The notes beneath the pieces were generated by a model. It saw only the letters and a program-made list of their open reading frames with translations, searched no databases and was not told the DNA's origin. Below, piece by piece: positions 25,033 through 38,149 of a stretch of 53,780 nt of DNA; the stretch's first letter is position 1, and each line of letters begins with the position of its first letter. Origin of the DNA: Catellatospora coxensis (GTDB taxonomy: Bacteria > Actinomycetota > Actinomycetes > Mycobacteriales > Micromonosporaceae); the NCBI RefSeq assembly GCF_016862635.1, contig NZ_BONI01000067.1, forward strand, positions 1-53,780. The letters run 5' to 3'. Made by a program: the position numbers and the translations under genes.

Positions 25033-25704
25033 TCAGGGGACGTTGGTGAGGGGGCCGGCGCCTGGGGCGGGGGCCAGGCAGTAGTAGCGGTAGAGCTTTT
25101 CGGTGTAGGGGCCGGGGCAGTTCTGCCAGGTGGTCTCGATGCTGGTGATCACCGCGTCGTGGTCGTCCTCGCAGCGCACGAAGTCCGCGCTGTCGACGTG
25201 CAGGACGCGGTCGAACTTGACGCAGCCGCCCACCACGTCGAGCTTCTCCGCCGACGGGAGATCGGCCAGCGCCACGAACGCGATCACGCCGGCCAGGACG
25301 GCAGGGGCGAACCAGGACTTGAACCGGCGGAAGACGGGGCGGGTCGGCAGCAGCGGTGCCAGGTTGGATTCGGGCTGACCCGGGCGGGGGACCGGCTTGG
25401 CCAGGGCGAGCACGGTGCGCCGGCCGATCAGGTTGCGGACCAGCGCCAGCGGCGCGAGCACGAACGAGACCGGGCTCCACAGCCCGCTCGTGATCGTCTC
25501 GGCGGTGGCGTCGCGCATCTTCGCCAGGCCGCAGTCGCGGCAGAACGGACCCTGGATCCGGTGGAAGCGCACGTAGAGCACCAGGCCGATGTGCCGCCAG
25601 AAGGTCACGTCGGCGGCCGGGACGTGGCCGCAGACCACGCAGTCGAGCGGAACCGGCTCGGTCCGGCCCCGGCCGGCGAGCTGCGAGTCGATCAGATCCG
25701 TCAC
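25033..25704 (-). CDS. Zinc-ribbon membrane protein with extracellular Cys domain (paralogue B)
   Basis: This 223-aa protein has the same plan as the gene at 9029-9694. A cytoplasmic zinc-ribbon-like LDCVVCG and FCRDCGLAKMR come first, then hydrophobic WSPVSFVLAPLALVRNL and a helix WFAPAVLAGVIAFVALA. The C-terminal domain contains four cysteines (GGCVKFD, FVRCEDD, QNCPGP, YYCLA). Paralogous landmarks shared in order are CxxCG, FWRHIGL/FRAHRGL, RF, FCRxCGLA and a Pro-rich linker. The GTG at 25704 has a TACCAT -10 element 8 nt upstream (leaderless), as paralogue A does. Function unknown; membrane sensor or envelope adaptor is a guess. Confidence 0.72.
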   Translation of the reverse strand: MTDLIDSQLAGRGRTEPVPLDCVVCGHVPAADVTFWRHIGLVLYVRFHRIQGPFCRDCGLAKMRDATAETITSGLWSPVSFVLAPLALVRNLIGRRTVLALAKPVPRPGQPESNLAPLLPTRPVFRRFKSWFAPAVLAGVIAFVALADLPSAEKLDVVGGCVKFDRVLHVDSADFVRCEDDHDAVITSIETTWQNCPGPYTEKLYRYYCLAPAPGAGPLTNVP

Positions 25705-25712
25705 GAGCGCGA

Positions 25713-25718
25713 ATGGTA
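25713..25718 (-). promoter_or_regulatory. -10 element of a predicted leaderless promoter (zinc-ribbon protein B)
   Basis: TACCAT on the minus strand, 8 nt before the GTG at 25704. Confidence 0.5.
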
Positions 25719-25809
25719 TGCGGCCAGGGCGGCCCGTGCACACCCGAATCCCGGGCGCCGGCTTCCCGAGACCGGCGCGGTGGTGCGTTCTGTGCCCGGC
25801 TCGCGCGGC

Positions 25810-25870
25810 GATCGCTGTTTCGGGTCGTTTTCCGCGGTACGCCCGCAGCTCATGACCCGAAACAGCGATC
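25810..25870. repeat. Intergenic palindromic element, family D
   Basis: A 61-bp palindrome bounded by GATC on both sides, with near-perfect arms GATCGCTGTTTCGGGTC and GACCCGAAACAGCGATC. It is 42 nt after the SDR stop. Single copy here. Confidence 0.75.
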
Positions 25871-25911
25871 TTCGCCGGAGCCCGGCGGGTTGCCGCGCCG
25901 GGGCGGGCGGG

Positions 25912-26655
<744 letters not shown>

Positions 26656-26678
26656 CACTCGCTCCCTCGCTCGAATTC

Positions 26679-26694
26679 TTGAGTGCTCATTCAA
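26679..26694. promoter_or_regulatory. Operator O1 for the divergent TetR regulator
   Basis: TTGAGTGCTCATTCAA, an imperfect 16-bp palindrome in the SDR leader. It resembles O2 with TTGAGTG/TTGAATG half sites. Confidence 0.65.
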
Positions 26695-26730
26695 TATGGC
26701 AGCGGAGGGCCGGCGCTGTCACGTGATATA

Positions 26731-26746
26731 TTGAACATTCACTCAA
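26731..26746. promoter_or_regulatory. Operator O2 for the divergent TetR regulator
   Basis: TTGAACATTCACTCAA, a 16-bp palindrome 52 bp centre-to-centre from O1 (about five helical turns), lying in inverted orientation to O1. Confidence 0.65.
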
Positions 26747-26767
26747 GAAATTCGCCGGAGGTGCGGG

Positions 26768-27358
26768 ATGGCGATGGGCAGGCCGCGGGAGTTCGACCTC
26801 GACCGGGTGCTCGGTGCCGCGCTCGACGTCTTCTGGGCCAAGGGCTACGAGGGCACCACGATGGCCGACCTGACCGCGGCCACCGGGCTGAAGCCCGGCA
26901 GCGTGTACGCCGCCTTCGGCTCCAAGGCCGGCATGTTCTCCCAGGTGCTCGACCGCTACGAGGAGTCGGTCTTCCGGTATGCCCGCGACGCGATCGGTGA
27001 GCCGACCGTGCGCGGGGTGATCCGGCACTGGCTGGAGGGCGTGGCGCGGGCCACCACCGGCCCGGACACCCCGCCGGGCTGCCTGCTGGTGCACGGTGCG
27101 CTGGCCGCCGGGGACGGCGCGGCGTCGATCCGGGCCGAGCTGGCCCGCCGGCGCGACAGCGGCGAGCGGTTCCTGGTGGCGCGGCTGGAACGGGCCCGCG
27201 CGGAGGGCGACCTGCCGGCCTCGGTCGATCCACGGGCGGCGGCGGGCTACATCTTCGCCCTGTCCTCGGGGCTCGCGGTCGAGGCCGCGGGCGGCGCGGA
27301 CCGCGAGCGGCTGCTGCGCACCGTCGAGCTGACCCTGCACCGGCTGCCCTGGGAGTGA
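26768..27358 (+). CDS. TetR/AcrR-family transcriptional regulator
   Basis: This 196-aa regulator has an N-terminal helix-turn-helix (LDVFWAKGYEGTTMADLTAA, then GLKPGSVYAAFGSKAGMFSQ) and a C-terminal all-helical ligand domain containing PPGCLLVHGAL and IFALSSGLAVEAAGG. The size and this C-terminal pattern are those of the YxaF/LmrA-like TetR branch. The ATG at 26768 has GGAGGT (26758-26763). It divides a promoter region with an SDR gene and two palindromic operators, so negative autoregulation and SDR control are likely. Confidence 0.9.
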   Translation: MAMGRPREFDLDRVLGAALDVFWAKGYEGTTMADLTAATGLKPGSVYAAFGSKAGMFSQVLDRYEESVFRYARDAIGEPTVRGVIRHWLEGVARATTGPDTPPGCLLVHGALAAGDGAASIRAELARRRDSGERFLVARLERARAEGDLPASVDPRAAAGYIFALSSGLAVEAAGGADRERLLRTVELTLHRLPWE

Positions 27359-27720
27359 CCCGCGAGCGTGCCGGGGCCGGGCGGGCGGGTGACCGGCGCC
27401 ACCGCCAGCGCTCGGGAATCGGCGACGGGCGTCTCCCTGTTCATCCTCCTGGGTGACCCGCTCAGGCGGCTTCCGCGCGCCGGACGAGTGGTTCAGGCCG
27501 CATGCGGTGGTTCGCGGGGCCGTCGCGAATCGCCGGGTTAGCACGTGTGTTCGTGGCGCGAAACGAGAATGTCGGGGGCCGGGGCTAGAGTTGCCCAGGC
27601 ACGCGACTGCACTGCGTGCTGAGCGTGTCGTGCTGCCCCCGACCCATGCCCTGAGCTGGGCCGTCGCCGTGGCGGACCGCCCGTAGACATCGCCGAAAGA
27701 CCGTGTGGGGAGAGCCTGCT
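27359..27720 (+). other. 362-bp region between tetR and uvrA
   Basis: No gene is supported here. The useful content is the promoter at 27569-27591 and a ~120-nt uvrA leader. No terminator of good quality is seen after tetR; no repeats are seen. Confidence 0.5.
27569..27591 (+). promoter_or_regulatory. RecA-NDp-like (PafBC-type) DNA-damage promoter of uvrA
   Basis: ATGTCGGGG (27569-27577), an 8-nt spacer, then TAGAGT (27586-27591). This matches TTGTCRGTG-N8-TAnnnT at 7 of 9 positions upstream, with exact spacing and -10. This promoter class directs RecA/LexA-independent damage induction in mycobacteria. No good LexA box is seen nearby. Confidence 0.65.
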
Positions 27721-30627
<2,907 letters not shown>

Positions 30628-30644
30628 CCGGCCGACCCGACCCC

Positions 30645-30676
30645 GTCCCGGCGACCACCTCCGCGGTCGCCGGGAC
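30645..30676 (+). terminator. uvrA terminator hairpin
   Basis: A perfect 12-bp stem GTCCCGGCGACC / GGTCGCCGGGAC with an 8-nt loop, followed by TTTCC. Confidence 0.8.
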
Positions 30677-30751
30677 TTTCCGTGCGCGCCGGCGCTGCGC
30701 CATCCGCCGCCCGCGGCCGGATTTCACGCGCCTCGCGCTCGCCGCATCCAT

Positions 30752-30826
30752 GATCACTCGACTTGCCAGGCAGGTGGGCGTAAGCGAGCTCAAGATACGC
30801 CCAGGTGCCGGGCAAGTCGGGCGATC
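30752..30826 (+). repeat. Intergenic palindromic element, family A, copy 2
   Basis: A 75-bp palindrome, bounded by GATC on both sides, 125 nt after the uvrA stop. Compared with copy 1 (20937), a T:A pair next to the inner GTA/TAC is a G:C pair here on both arms, a compensatory change. Confidence 0.8.
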
Positions 30827-30884
30827 TTGTGGCGGTGGGCGAAGAAAATAGTTGAACTCGCAGCTAAATTTCAGAACGGGCCGC

Positions 30885-30890
30885 TAGGTT
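30885..30890 (+). promoter_or_regulatory. Possible -10 of the Rieske gene
   Basis: TAGGTT 39 nt before the ATG, with no convincing -35 at 17 nt. Confidence 0.35.
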
Positions 30891-30928
30891 GATCCAGAGA
30901 AACTCTCACCTACACCTGGAAGGCCCTC

Positions 30929-31393
30929 ATGAGTGACGTGACGACGTCCGGCGCGACCTCGCGCCGGGTCCTGCTGGCCTCCGCGGGCGCCGTCGGCGCC
31001 GGCGCCCTGCTCGCCGCGTGCGGCTCAGAGGCTCCCGCGACCGAGCCGAGCGACGGAGCGACGAACCCCGGCGCGGCCGGTCAGAGCGGCACGGCCGTCG
31101 GCGCGGGCACCGTGCTCGGCAAGGCGGCGGACATCCCGGTCGGCGGTGGGGTGATCTTCAAGGAGCAGGGCGTCGTCGTCACGCAGCCCACCGCGGGCCA
31201 GTACGTCGGCTTCAGCGCGATCTGCACCCACCAGGCCTGCCCGGTGAGCCAGGTGGAGGCCGGGAAGATCAAGTGCCAGTGCCACTTCAGCGAGTTCTCC
31301 ATCACCGACGGCTCGGTGCTCCAGCCCCCCGCCCCCCGCGCGCTGGACAAGAAGGAGATCAAGGTCGAGAACGGCGAGATCAAGCTCGCCTGA
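30929..31393 (+). CDS. Rieske (2Fe-2S) lipoprotein with Tat-type signal
   Basis: This 154-aa protein has a twin-arginine start (TSRRVLLASAG, R11-R12) and a lipobox ending LAAC (Cys31), so it should be exported folded by Tat and lipid-anchored outside. After a Gly/Ala/Ser linker comes a Rieske domain with C99-T-H101 and C104, then C116-Q-C118-H119: the cluster ligands are C99, H101, C116 and H119, with a C104-C118 disulfide expected. It probably serves as a secreted electron-transfer protein; no oxygenase partner is adjacent. GGAAGG precedes the ATG. The stop is 9 nt before family C palindrome copy 2. Confidence 0.92.
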   Translation: MSDVTTSGATSRRVLLASAGAVGAGALLAACGSEAPATEPSDGATNPGAAGQSGTAVGAGTVLGKAADIPVGGGVIFKEQGVVVTQPTAGQYVGFSAICTHQACPVSQVEAGKIKCQCHFSEFSITDGSVLQPPAPRALDKKEIKVENGEIKLA

Positions 31394-31401
31394 CTCGCGC
31401 C

Positions 31402-31461
31402 GCAGTTTGGGGGAGACTGCACGAATGGTGCCCACCGTTCACGCAGTCTCCCCGAAACTGC
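31402..31461. repeat. Intergenic palindromic element, family C, copy 2
   Basis: A 60-bp palindrome with arms GCAGTTTGGGGGAGACTGC and GCAGTCTCCCCGAAACTGC. Against copy 1, GGGGAAACTGC has become GGGGAGACTGC on both arms (A:T to G:C covariation). Confidence 0.8.
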
Positions 31462-31568
31462 AGCGATCTTGGGCGCGACGGGTCGGGCTTGGGCGGGCCC
31501 GGGGTCCCATGTGGACCTGAGCTGCCCGGCTTCGGATCGCGCTCGGAGGGGCTGTCGGACTGATCGTC

Positions 31569-31574
31569 TAGGCT
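31569..31574 (+). promoter_or_regulatory. -10 element of a predicted leaderless promoter (uvrC)
   Basis: TAGGCT lies 7 nt before the GTG at 31582. No Shine-Dalgarno sequence. Confidence 0.55.
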
Positions 31575-31581
31575 TGGCGGC

Positions 31582-33642
31582 GTGGCTGATCCGTCCCAGT
31601 ACCGGCCCGCGCCGGGCACGATTCCCGACGCGCCCGGGGTGTACCGGTTCCGCGACGAGCAGGGCCGGATCATCTACGTCGGCAAGGCCAAGAGCCTGCG
31701 CAGCCGGCTGAACTCCTACTTCGCCGACGTCTGGACGCTGCACCAGCGCACCCAGCAGATGGTCACCACCGCGGCCGGCGTGGACTGGGTCGTGGTCGGC
31801 ACCGAGGTCGAGGCGCTGCAGCTGGAGTACTCCTGGATCAAGGAGTACGACCCCCGCTTCAACGTGAAGTACCGCGACGACAAGTCGTACCCGTACCTCG
31901 CGGTCACCCTCGACGAGGAGTATCCGCGGCTGCTGGTGATGCGCGGGGCCAAGCGCAAGGGCGTGCGCTACTTCGGGCCGTACTCGCACGCCTGGGCCAT
32001 CCGGGAGACGCTCGACCTGCTGCTGCGCATCTTCCCGGCGCGCACCTGCTCGGCGGGCGTGTTCAAGCGGGCGGGGCAGATCGGCCGGCCGTGCCTGCTC
32101 GGCGACATCGGCAAGTGCTCCGCGCCGTGCGTGGGCCGGGTCAGCGCGGCCGAGCACCGCGGCATCGTCGAGGACTTCTGCGACTTCATGGCCGGGCGCA
32201 CCGACACCATGCAGCGCCGCCTGGAGAAGCAGATGCACGAGGCGTCGGCGGCGATGGAGTACGAGCGCGCCGCGCGCCTGCGCGACGACCTGATCGCGCT
32301 GCGCCGGGCCATGGAGAAGCAGTCGATCGTGCTGTCCGACGGCACCGACGCCGACGTGGTCGCCTTCGCCGACGACCCCCTCGAAGCCGCGGTGCAGGTC
32401 TTCCACGTGCGCGACGGGCGGGTGCGCGGCCAGCGCGGCTGGATCGTGGACAAGACCGAGGAGCTGAGCATCGGCGACCTCGTGCACCACTTCTGCACCC
32501 AGATCTACGGCGGCGAGACCGGCGAGGCAGACGTGCCCCGCGAGCTGCTCGTGCCGGAGCTGCCCGCCGACGCCGACGCGCTGACCGACTGGCTGTCGCA
32601 GCACCGGGGCTCCCGGGTGACCATGCGGGTGCCGCAGCGCGGCGACAAGAAGACGCTGATGGAGACCGTCGCGCGCAACGCCCTGCAGGCGCTGGCCCAG
32701 CACAAGCTGCGCCGGGCCGGCGACCTCACCGCCCGCAGCAAGGCACTGGAGGAGATCGAGGACGCGCTCGGGCTGGCCGCCGCGCCGCTGCGGATCGAGT
32801 GCTACGACATCTCGCAGATCCAGGGCACCGACGTGGTGTCGAGCATGGTGGTGTTCGAGGACGGCGTGCCCAAGAAGTCCGACTACCGGCGGTTCATCAT
32901 CAAGGGCGCGACCGACGACGTGTCGGCGATCAGCGAGGTGATGCGGCGGCGCTTCGCCCGCTACCTGGCCGAGGGGCCGGTGGACCCGACCGAGGAGGCC
33001 GCCGCGGGGCGGCCGAAGCGCTTCGCGTACCCGCCCCAGCTGGTCGTGGTCGACGGCGGCGCTCCGCAGGTCAACGCCGCGGCCGCGGTGCTCACCGAGC
33101 TGGGCGTCACCGACGTGGCCATCTGCGGGCTGGCCAAGCGGCTGGAGGAGGTCTGGCTGCCCGACGACTCGATGCCGATCATCCTGCCCCGCACCGCCGA
33201 GGGGCTCTACCTGCTGCAGCGGGTCCGCGACGAGGCGCACCGCTTCGCCATCCGCTTCCACCGCGAGCGGCGCTCGGCCCGGATGACCGCCTCCGACCTC
33301 GACAGCGTGCCCGGCCTGGGGGAGATCCGCCGCAAGGCCCTGCTGCGCCATTTCGGCTCGCTCAAGCGCCTCGCGGCGGCGAGCGTCGACGAGATCGCCG
33401 AGGTTCCCGGCATCGGCCCGCGCACGGCCGTCGCCGTGCTCACCGCCCTCGGCGTGCCGCCGCAGGCTGCCCCGTCGGGCGGCCCCGCGCCGACCGGGCA
33501 GGCCGCGCTGACCGAGCAGGCCGGGCCTTCCGAGCAGGCGGGGCAGGTCGCGCCCACGCCGCCGGCCGGGTCCGCCGGGCCTGACGCGGCCGGCCCGCAG
33601 GCGACATCCGCGCCGGGTGCGACGGCGGCCACGGCGGAGTAG
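31582..33642 (+). CDS. uvrC: Excinuclease ABC subunit C
   Basis: This 686-aa protein has the N-terminal GIY-YIG nuclease ([20 protein letters not shown]), a UVR/UvrB-binding helix ([16 protein letters not shown]), the RNase H-like C-terminal nuclease with [20 protein letters not shown] and LVVVDGG, and helix-hairpin-helix motifs ([28 protein letters not shown]). The last about 60 residues are an Ala/Pro/Gly-rich tail absent from well-studied homologues. It makes both incisions in nucleotide excision repair. The GTG at 31582 is fixed by a -10 element 7 nt upstream. It heads the uvrC-rapZ-yvcK-whiA gene order conserved in actinobacteria. Confidence 0.97.
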   Translation: MADPSQYRPAPGTIPDAPGVYRFRDEQGRIIYVGKAKSLRSRLNSYFADVWTLHQRTQQMVTTAAGVDWVVVGTEVEALQLEYSWIKEYDPRFNVKYRDDKSYPYLAVTLDEEYPRLLVMRGAKRKGVRYFGPYSHAWAIRETLDLLLRIFPARTCSAGVFKRAGQIGRPCLLGDIGKCSAPCVGRVSAAEHRGIVEDFCDFMAGRTDTMQRRLEKQMHEASAAMEYERAARLRDDLIALRRAMEKQSIVLSDGTDADVVAFADDPLEAAVQVFHVRDGRVRGQRGWIVDKTEELSIGDLVHHFCTQIYGGETGEADVPRELLVPELPADADALTDWLSQHRGSRVTMRVPQRGDKKTLMETVARNALQALAQHKLRRAGDLTARSKALEEIEDALGLAAAPLRIECYDISQIQGTDVVSSMVVFEDGVPKKSDYRRFIIKGATDDVSAISEVMRRRFARYLAEGPVDPTEEAAAGRPKRFAYPPQLVVVDGGAPQVNAAAAVLTELGVTDVAICGLAKRLEEVWLPDDSMPIILPRTAEGLYLLQRVRDEAHRFAIRFHRERRSARMTASDLDSVPGLGEIRRKALLRHFGSLKRLAAASVDEIAEVPGIGPRTAVAVLTALGVPPQAAPSGGPAPTGQAALTEQAGPSEQAGQVAPTPPAGSAGPDAAGPQATSAPGATAATAE

Positions 33643-33657
33643 CCCGGCCCGCCTGGC

Positions 33658-33663
33658 TAGGAT
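33658..33663 (+). promoter_or_regulatory. Possible -10 of rapZ-yvcK-whiA
   Basis: TAGGAT, 15 nt after the uvrC stop and about 120 nt before rapZ. No good -35. Confidence 0.35.
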
Positions 33664-33783
33664 GTTCTCTCGTTGCCGACATCCGGTGGCAACGTGCCCG
33701 TCCGCCGCCTGAGGTTCGCTGGACCCGGTGGCCGTCACGGGCGGCCGCCCCGGCAGGCGGCGACGACAGCAGTGGGGGCACAC

Positions 33784-34740
33784 GTGAGCGTGGATACACC
33801 GGCCCGGCGCAGCACGCCGGGCGAGCGTGGTGAGCAGCAGGCCGAGCCCAGGGTGACCGGGGACGAGTCGGGGGAGGGCCCGGCCACGAACCTGGTGGTG
33901 GTGACCGGCGTCTCCGGCGGCGGGCGCAGCACCGTGGCCCGTGCCCTGGAGAACGTCGGCTACTACGTGGTCGACAACCTGCCGCAGGCACTGCTGGTGC
34001 AGCTCGCCGAGCTGGCCGCGAAGGCCGGCGGCGCGGCCCGGCACACCGCGATGGTGCTCGACGTGCGCAGCCGCGTCTTCTCCACCGACCTCGCCGGCGC
34101 GATCCGCGACCTGCGCGAGAAGGGCTTCTCGCCGCGCGTGGTCTTCGTCGACGCCGACGACGAGGTGCTGATCCGGCGGTTCGAGAGCGTACGCCGCTCG
34201 CACCCGCTGCAGGGCGACGGCCGGCTGTCCGACGGCATCGCCGCCGAGCGCTCGCTGCTGGCCGAGGCCCGCGAGCAGGCCGACGTGCTGATCGACACCT
34301 CGCACCTGAACGTGAACCAGCTCCGGGCCCGGGTCGAGGAGCTGTTCGCCAGCCCCGAGGCGCTGCGGCTGCGGGTCACCGTGCTGTCCTTCGGCTTCAA
34401 GTACGGCCTGCCCCCGGACGCCGATTTCGTGCTCGACGCCCGCTTCCTGCCCAACCCGTACTGGGTGCCCGAGCTGCGCGAGCACACCGGCCGCGAGGAG
34501 GGCGTCAGCCGGTACGTGCTGGGCCAGCGCGGGGCGAACACGTTCGTGGAGACGTACGCCCGGCTGGTGACCGCGACCGCGCCCGGCTTCGAGCGGGAGG
34601 GCAAGCGCTACCTGACGGTGGCCGTCGGCTGCACCGGCGGCAAGCACCGCAGCGTCGCCATCGCCGAGGAGCTGGCCAAACGCCTGCGCGAGCTGCGCGT
34701 CGTCGCCCACGCCCAGCACCGCGACCTGGGACGCGAATGA
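33784..34740 (+). CDS. rapZ: RapZ-family nucleotide-binding protein
   Basis: This 318-aa protein has an N-terminal P-loop domain (GVSGGGRST, with Arg in the Walker A Lys place, which I recall as usual in actinobacterial homologues) and the diagnostic C-terminal SFGFKYGLPPDADFVLDARF, NPYWVPELR and CTGGKHRSV segments. In E. coli RapZ controls GlmS via GlmZ decay; in Gram-positives (YvcJ) it is a nucleotide-hydrolysing protein of less clear role. The first about 40 residues are a nonconserved acidic extension. The GTG at 33784 follows GGGGG; the in-frame upstream ATG would add an unlikely Arg-rich segment. It overlaps yvcK by ATGA. Confidence 0.92.
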   Translation: MSVDTPARRSTPGERGEQQAEPRVTGDESGEGPATNLVVVTGVSGGGRSTVARALENVGYYVVDNLPQALLVQLAELAAKAGGAARHTAMVLDVRSRVFSTDLAGAIRDLREKGFSPRVVFVDADDEVLIRRFESVRRSHPLQGDGRLSDGIAAERSLLAEAREQADVLIDTSHLNVNQLRARVEELFASPEALRLRVTVLSFGFKYGLPPDADFVLDARFLPNPYWVPELREHTGREEGVSRYVLGQRGANTFVETYARLVTATAPGFEREGKRYLTVAVGCTGGKHRSVAIAEELAKRLRELRVVAHAQHRDLGRE

Positions 34741-35705
34741 GCGAGGTCGGTTTCAGGCCGCAGGCGGGCGGTGACCGGATCCGGGTGGTGGCGTTCGGCG
34801 GCGGGCACGGGCTGAGCGCGAGCCTGCGCGCGCTGCGCGCGACCGGCCTGCCTCTGGAGATCACCGCCGTGGTCACCGTGGCCGACGACGGGGGCTCCAG
34901 CGGCCGGATCCGCGCGGGCCGCGACGTACTCCCTCCGGGTGATCTGCGACAGGCGCTGGCCGCCCTCGCCGGCGACGACGATCTCAGCGACCGCACCGCC
35001 CGGCTGATGCAGTACCGCTTCGCCGGCGCCGACGAGCTGGCCGGGCACCCGGTCGGCAACGTGGTGCTGTGCGGCCTGATGGAGCAGCTCGGCGACCCGG
35101 TCGCGGCGCTCGACCTGGCCGGGGCGATGCTGCGTGCGGTGGGCCGGGTGCTGCCGATGTCGAACAAGCCGCTGGGCATCGAGGCCGACCTGTTCGTCGG
35201 CGGCAGGCAGGTCACCGTGCGCGGCCAGCACCAGGTCGCGGTCGCCCAGGGGCGGGTGCTGGAGGTGCGGCTGGAGCCGCCGGAGCCCGACGCGTGCCCG
35301 CAGGCCCTGGCGGCGATCGCCGACGCGGACTGGTTGGTGTTCGGGCCCGGGAGCTGGTACACCAGTGTCATCCCGCACCTGCTGGTGCCGCAGCTGGCAG
35401 CCGCGGTCACGGCGAGCGCGGCACGCCGGCTGGTGACCCTGAACCTGGCGGCGGACTCCGAGACGGTGGGCCTGTCCCTGCCCGATCACCTGGACGCACT
35501 GGGTCGGTACCTCCCGGACCTCAAGGTCGATATTGTTCTGGTCGACAGGAATGCCGTGGGAGACCCCGAACCGGTCGCGAATGCGGCAGAATCACTCGGT
35601 GCTCGCATCGCGATCGCTCCGGTGGCCGTCCAGGACGGCACCGCGCGACACGATCCGGTCCGATTGGGCCGCGCACTGGTGCCACTCTTGGCCACCGCTC
35701 GTTAA
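34737..35705 (+). CDS. yvcK: YvcK/CofD-like gluconeogenesis factor
   Basis: This 322-aa protein starts with the nucleotide-binding loop [18 protein letters not shown], then [15 protein letters not shown] and [12 protein letters not shown], and [14 protein letters not shown], the hallmarks of the CofD/YvcK fold. YvcK binds UDP-sugars and supports growth on gluconeogenic carbon and cell-shape control. The ATG at 34737 overlaps the rapZ stop. It precedes whiA in the conserved gene string. Confidence 0.95.
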   Translation: MSEVGFRPQAGGDRIRVVAFGGGHGLSASLRALRATGLPLEITAVVTVADDGGSSGRIRAGRDVLPPGDLRQALAALAGDDDLSDRTARLMQYRFAGADELAGHPVGNVVLCGLMEQLGDPVAALDLAGAMLRAVGRVLPMSNKPLGIEADLFVGGRQVTVRGQHQVAVAQGRVLEVRLEPPEPDACPQALAAIADADWLVFGPGSWYTSVIPHLLVPQLAAAVTASAARRLVTLNLAADSETVGLSLPDHLDALGRYLPDLKVDIVLVDRNAVGDPEPVANAAESLGARIAIAPVAVQDGTARHDPVRLGRALVPLLATAR

Positions 35706-35773
35706 GCACGTACGACAAACCGCACGACACAATCAGGCATCACAGCCGCGACCGGCCACGAGGTGACGACACG

Positions 35774-36754
35774 ATGGCGATGACCGCTGCGGTCAAAGAC
35801 GAGCTCAGCCGGGTCGACGTGCCCAAGCCGTGCTGCCGGCGCGCGGAGATGGCGGCACTGCTGCGCTTCGCGGGCGGGCTGCACATCGTCTCGGGCCGCG
35901 TCGTGGTGGAGGCGGAGCTGGACACCGGAGCGGTGGCCCGGCGGCTGCGCACCACCATCGCCGACCTGTTCGGCTACCCGAGCGAGGTGCACATCCTCGC
36001 GTCGGGCGGGCTGCGCAAGGGCAGCCACTACATCGTGCGCATCGTCAAGGACGGCGAGGCGCTGGCGCGCCAGACCGGCCTGCTGGACGTGCGCGGGCGG
36101 CCGGTGCGGGGCCTGCCGCCGAACGTGGTCTCGGCGAGCGTCTGCTGCGCCGTCGCGGCCTGGCGCGGGGCGTTCCTGGCGCACGGCTCGCTGACCGAGC
36201 CCGGCCGCTCCTGCGCCCTGGAGATCACCTGCCCGGGTCCGGAGTCGGCGCTGGCGCTGGTCGGCGCGGCCCGCCGCCTCGGCATCACCGCCAAGGCCCG
36301 CGAGGTGCGCGGCGTCGACCGCGTCGTGGTCAAGGACGGCGACGCCATCGCCGCCCTGCTCACCCGCATCGGCGCGCACTCCAGCGTGCTGGCCTGGGAG
36401 GAGCGCCGGGTACGCCGCGAGGTCCGCGCGACCGCCAACCGCCTGGCCAACTTCGACGACGCCAACCTGCGCCGCTCGGCCCGCGCCGCGGTAGCCGCCG
36501 CGGCCCGCGTCACCCGCGCCCTGGAGATCCTCGCCGACGACGCCCCCGGCCACCTGACCAGCGCCGGCAGGCTGCGCCTGGAACACCGCCAGGCCTCCCT
36601 GGAGGAGCTGGGCGCCCTCGCCGACCCGCCGCTCACCAAGGACGCGATCGCCGGCCGCATAAGGCGTCTGCTCGCCCTCGCCGACAAGCGCGCCCGCGAC
36701 CTGGGCATCCCCGACACCGAAGCAGCCGTCACCGCCGAAATGCTCACCGTCTAA
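35774..36754 (+). CDS. whiA: Sporulation transcription regulator WhiA
   Basis: This 326-aa protein opens [14 protein letters not shown], has a LAGLIDADG-like N-terminal domain lacking catalytic acids ([20 protein letters not shown]) and a C-terminal helix-turn-helix ([16 protein letters not shown], then [19 protein letters not shown]). With WhiB it controls sporulation septation in Streptomyces; it is conserved also in non-sporulating Gram-positives. The ATG at 35774 has GAGGTGA about 8 nt upstream. A 12-bp terminator stem follows, then family B palindrome copy 2. Confidence 0.96.
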   Translation: MAMTAAVKDELSRVDVPKPCCRRAEMAALLRFAGGLHIVSGRVVVEAELDTGAVARRLRTTIADLFGYPSEVHILASGGLRKGSHYIVRIVKDGEALARQTGLLDVRGRPVRGLPPNVVSASVCCAVAAWRGAFLAHGSLTEPGRSCALEITCPGPESALALVGAARRLGITAKAREVRGVDRVVVKDGDAIAALLTRIGAHSSVLAWEERRVRREVRATANRLANFDDANLRRSARAAVAAAARVTRALEILADDAPGHLTSAGRLRLEHRQASLEELGALADPPLTKDAIAGRIRRLLALADKRARDLGIPDTEAAVTAEMLTV

Positions 36755-36767
36755 CCCCGCCCGCCCC

Positions 36768-36808
36768 CGAGAACGCCGCACCCCACCCCGGGGACCGCGG
36801 CGTTCTCG
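36768..36808 (+). terminator. whiA terminator hairpin
   Basis: A perfect 12-bp stem CGAGAACGCCGC / GCGGCGTTCTCG with a 17-nt loop. Confidence 0.8.
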
Positions 36809-36829
36809 CGTCCCCGCCCAAGATCGCGA

Positions 36830-36908
36830 CGATCTTGCGCGGGATGTGGGTACGACTCACCCGAAGTGGGCAAAGTGTCAACAGTTCGCGCAAGATCGTC
36901 GCGATCAT
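36830..36908 (-). repeat. Intergenic palindromic element, family B, copy 2
   Basis: A 79-bp element, the reverse complement of copy 1 at 6149-6227 with no gaps. Its arms extend outward into AAGATCGCGACGATCTTG and CAAGATCGTCGCGATCAT, themselves nested palindromes. Confidence 0.8.
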
Positions 36909-36955
36909 GGGTGCGGGATCGTTGTGGGGTTGTGTGACTGGGGACACGGGGGTGA

Positions 36956-38148
<1,193 letters not shown>

Positions 38149-38149
<1 letters not shown>

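Larger units (their letters stand above)
30628..30928 (+). other. 301-bp uvrA-Rieske intergenic region
   Basis: It holds the uvrA terminator (30645-30676), family A element copy 2 (30752-30826), and an AT-richer stretch with a TAGGTT (30885-30890) that may be the -10 of the Rieske gene. No gene is seen. Confidence 0.5.

Noticed and set aside
27541-27560. LexA-type box near uvrA (CACGTGTGTTCG)
   Set aside because: Only one half site resembles the consensus; the RecA-NDp pattern fits far better.
31081-34719. 1212-codon minus-strand frame
   Set aside because: Spans several real plus-strand genes (Rieske, uvrC, rapZ); repetitive composition.
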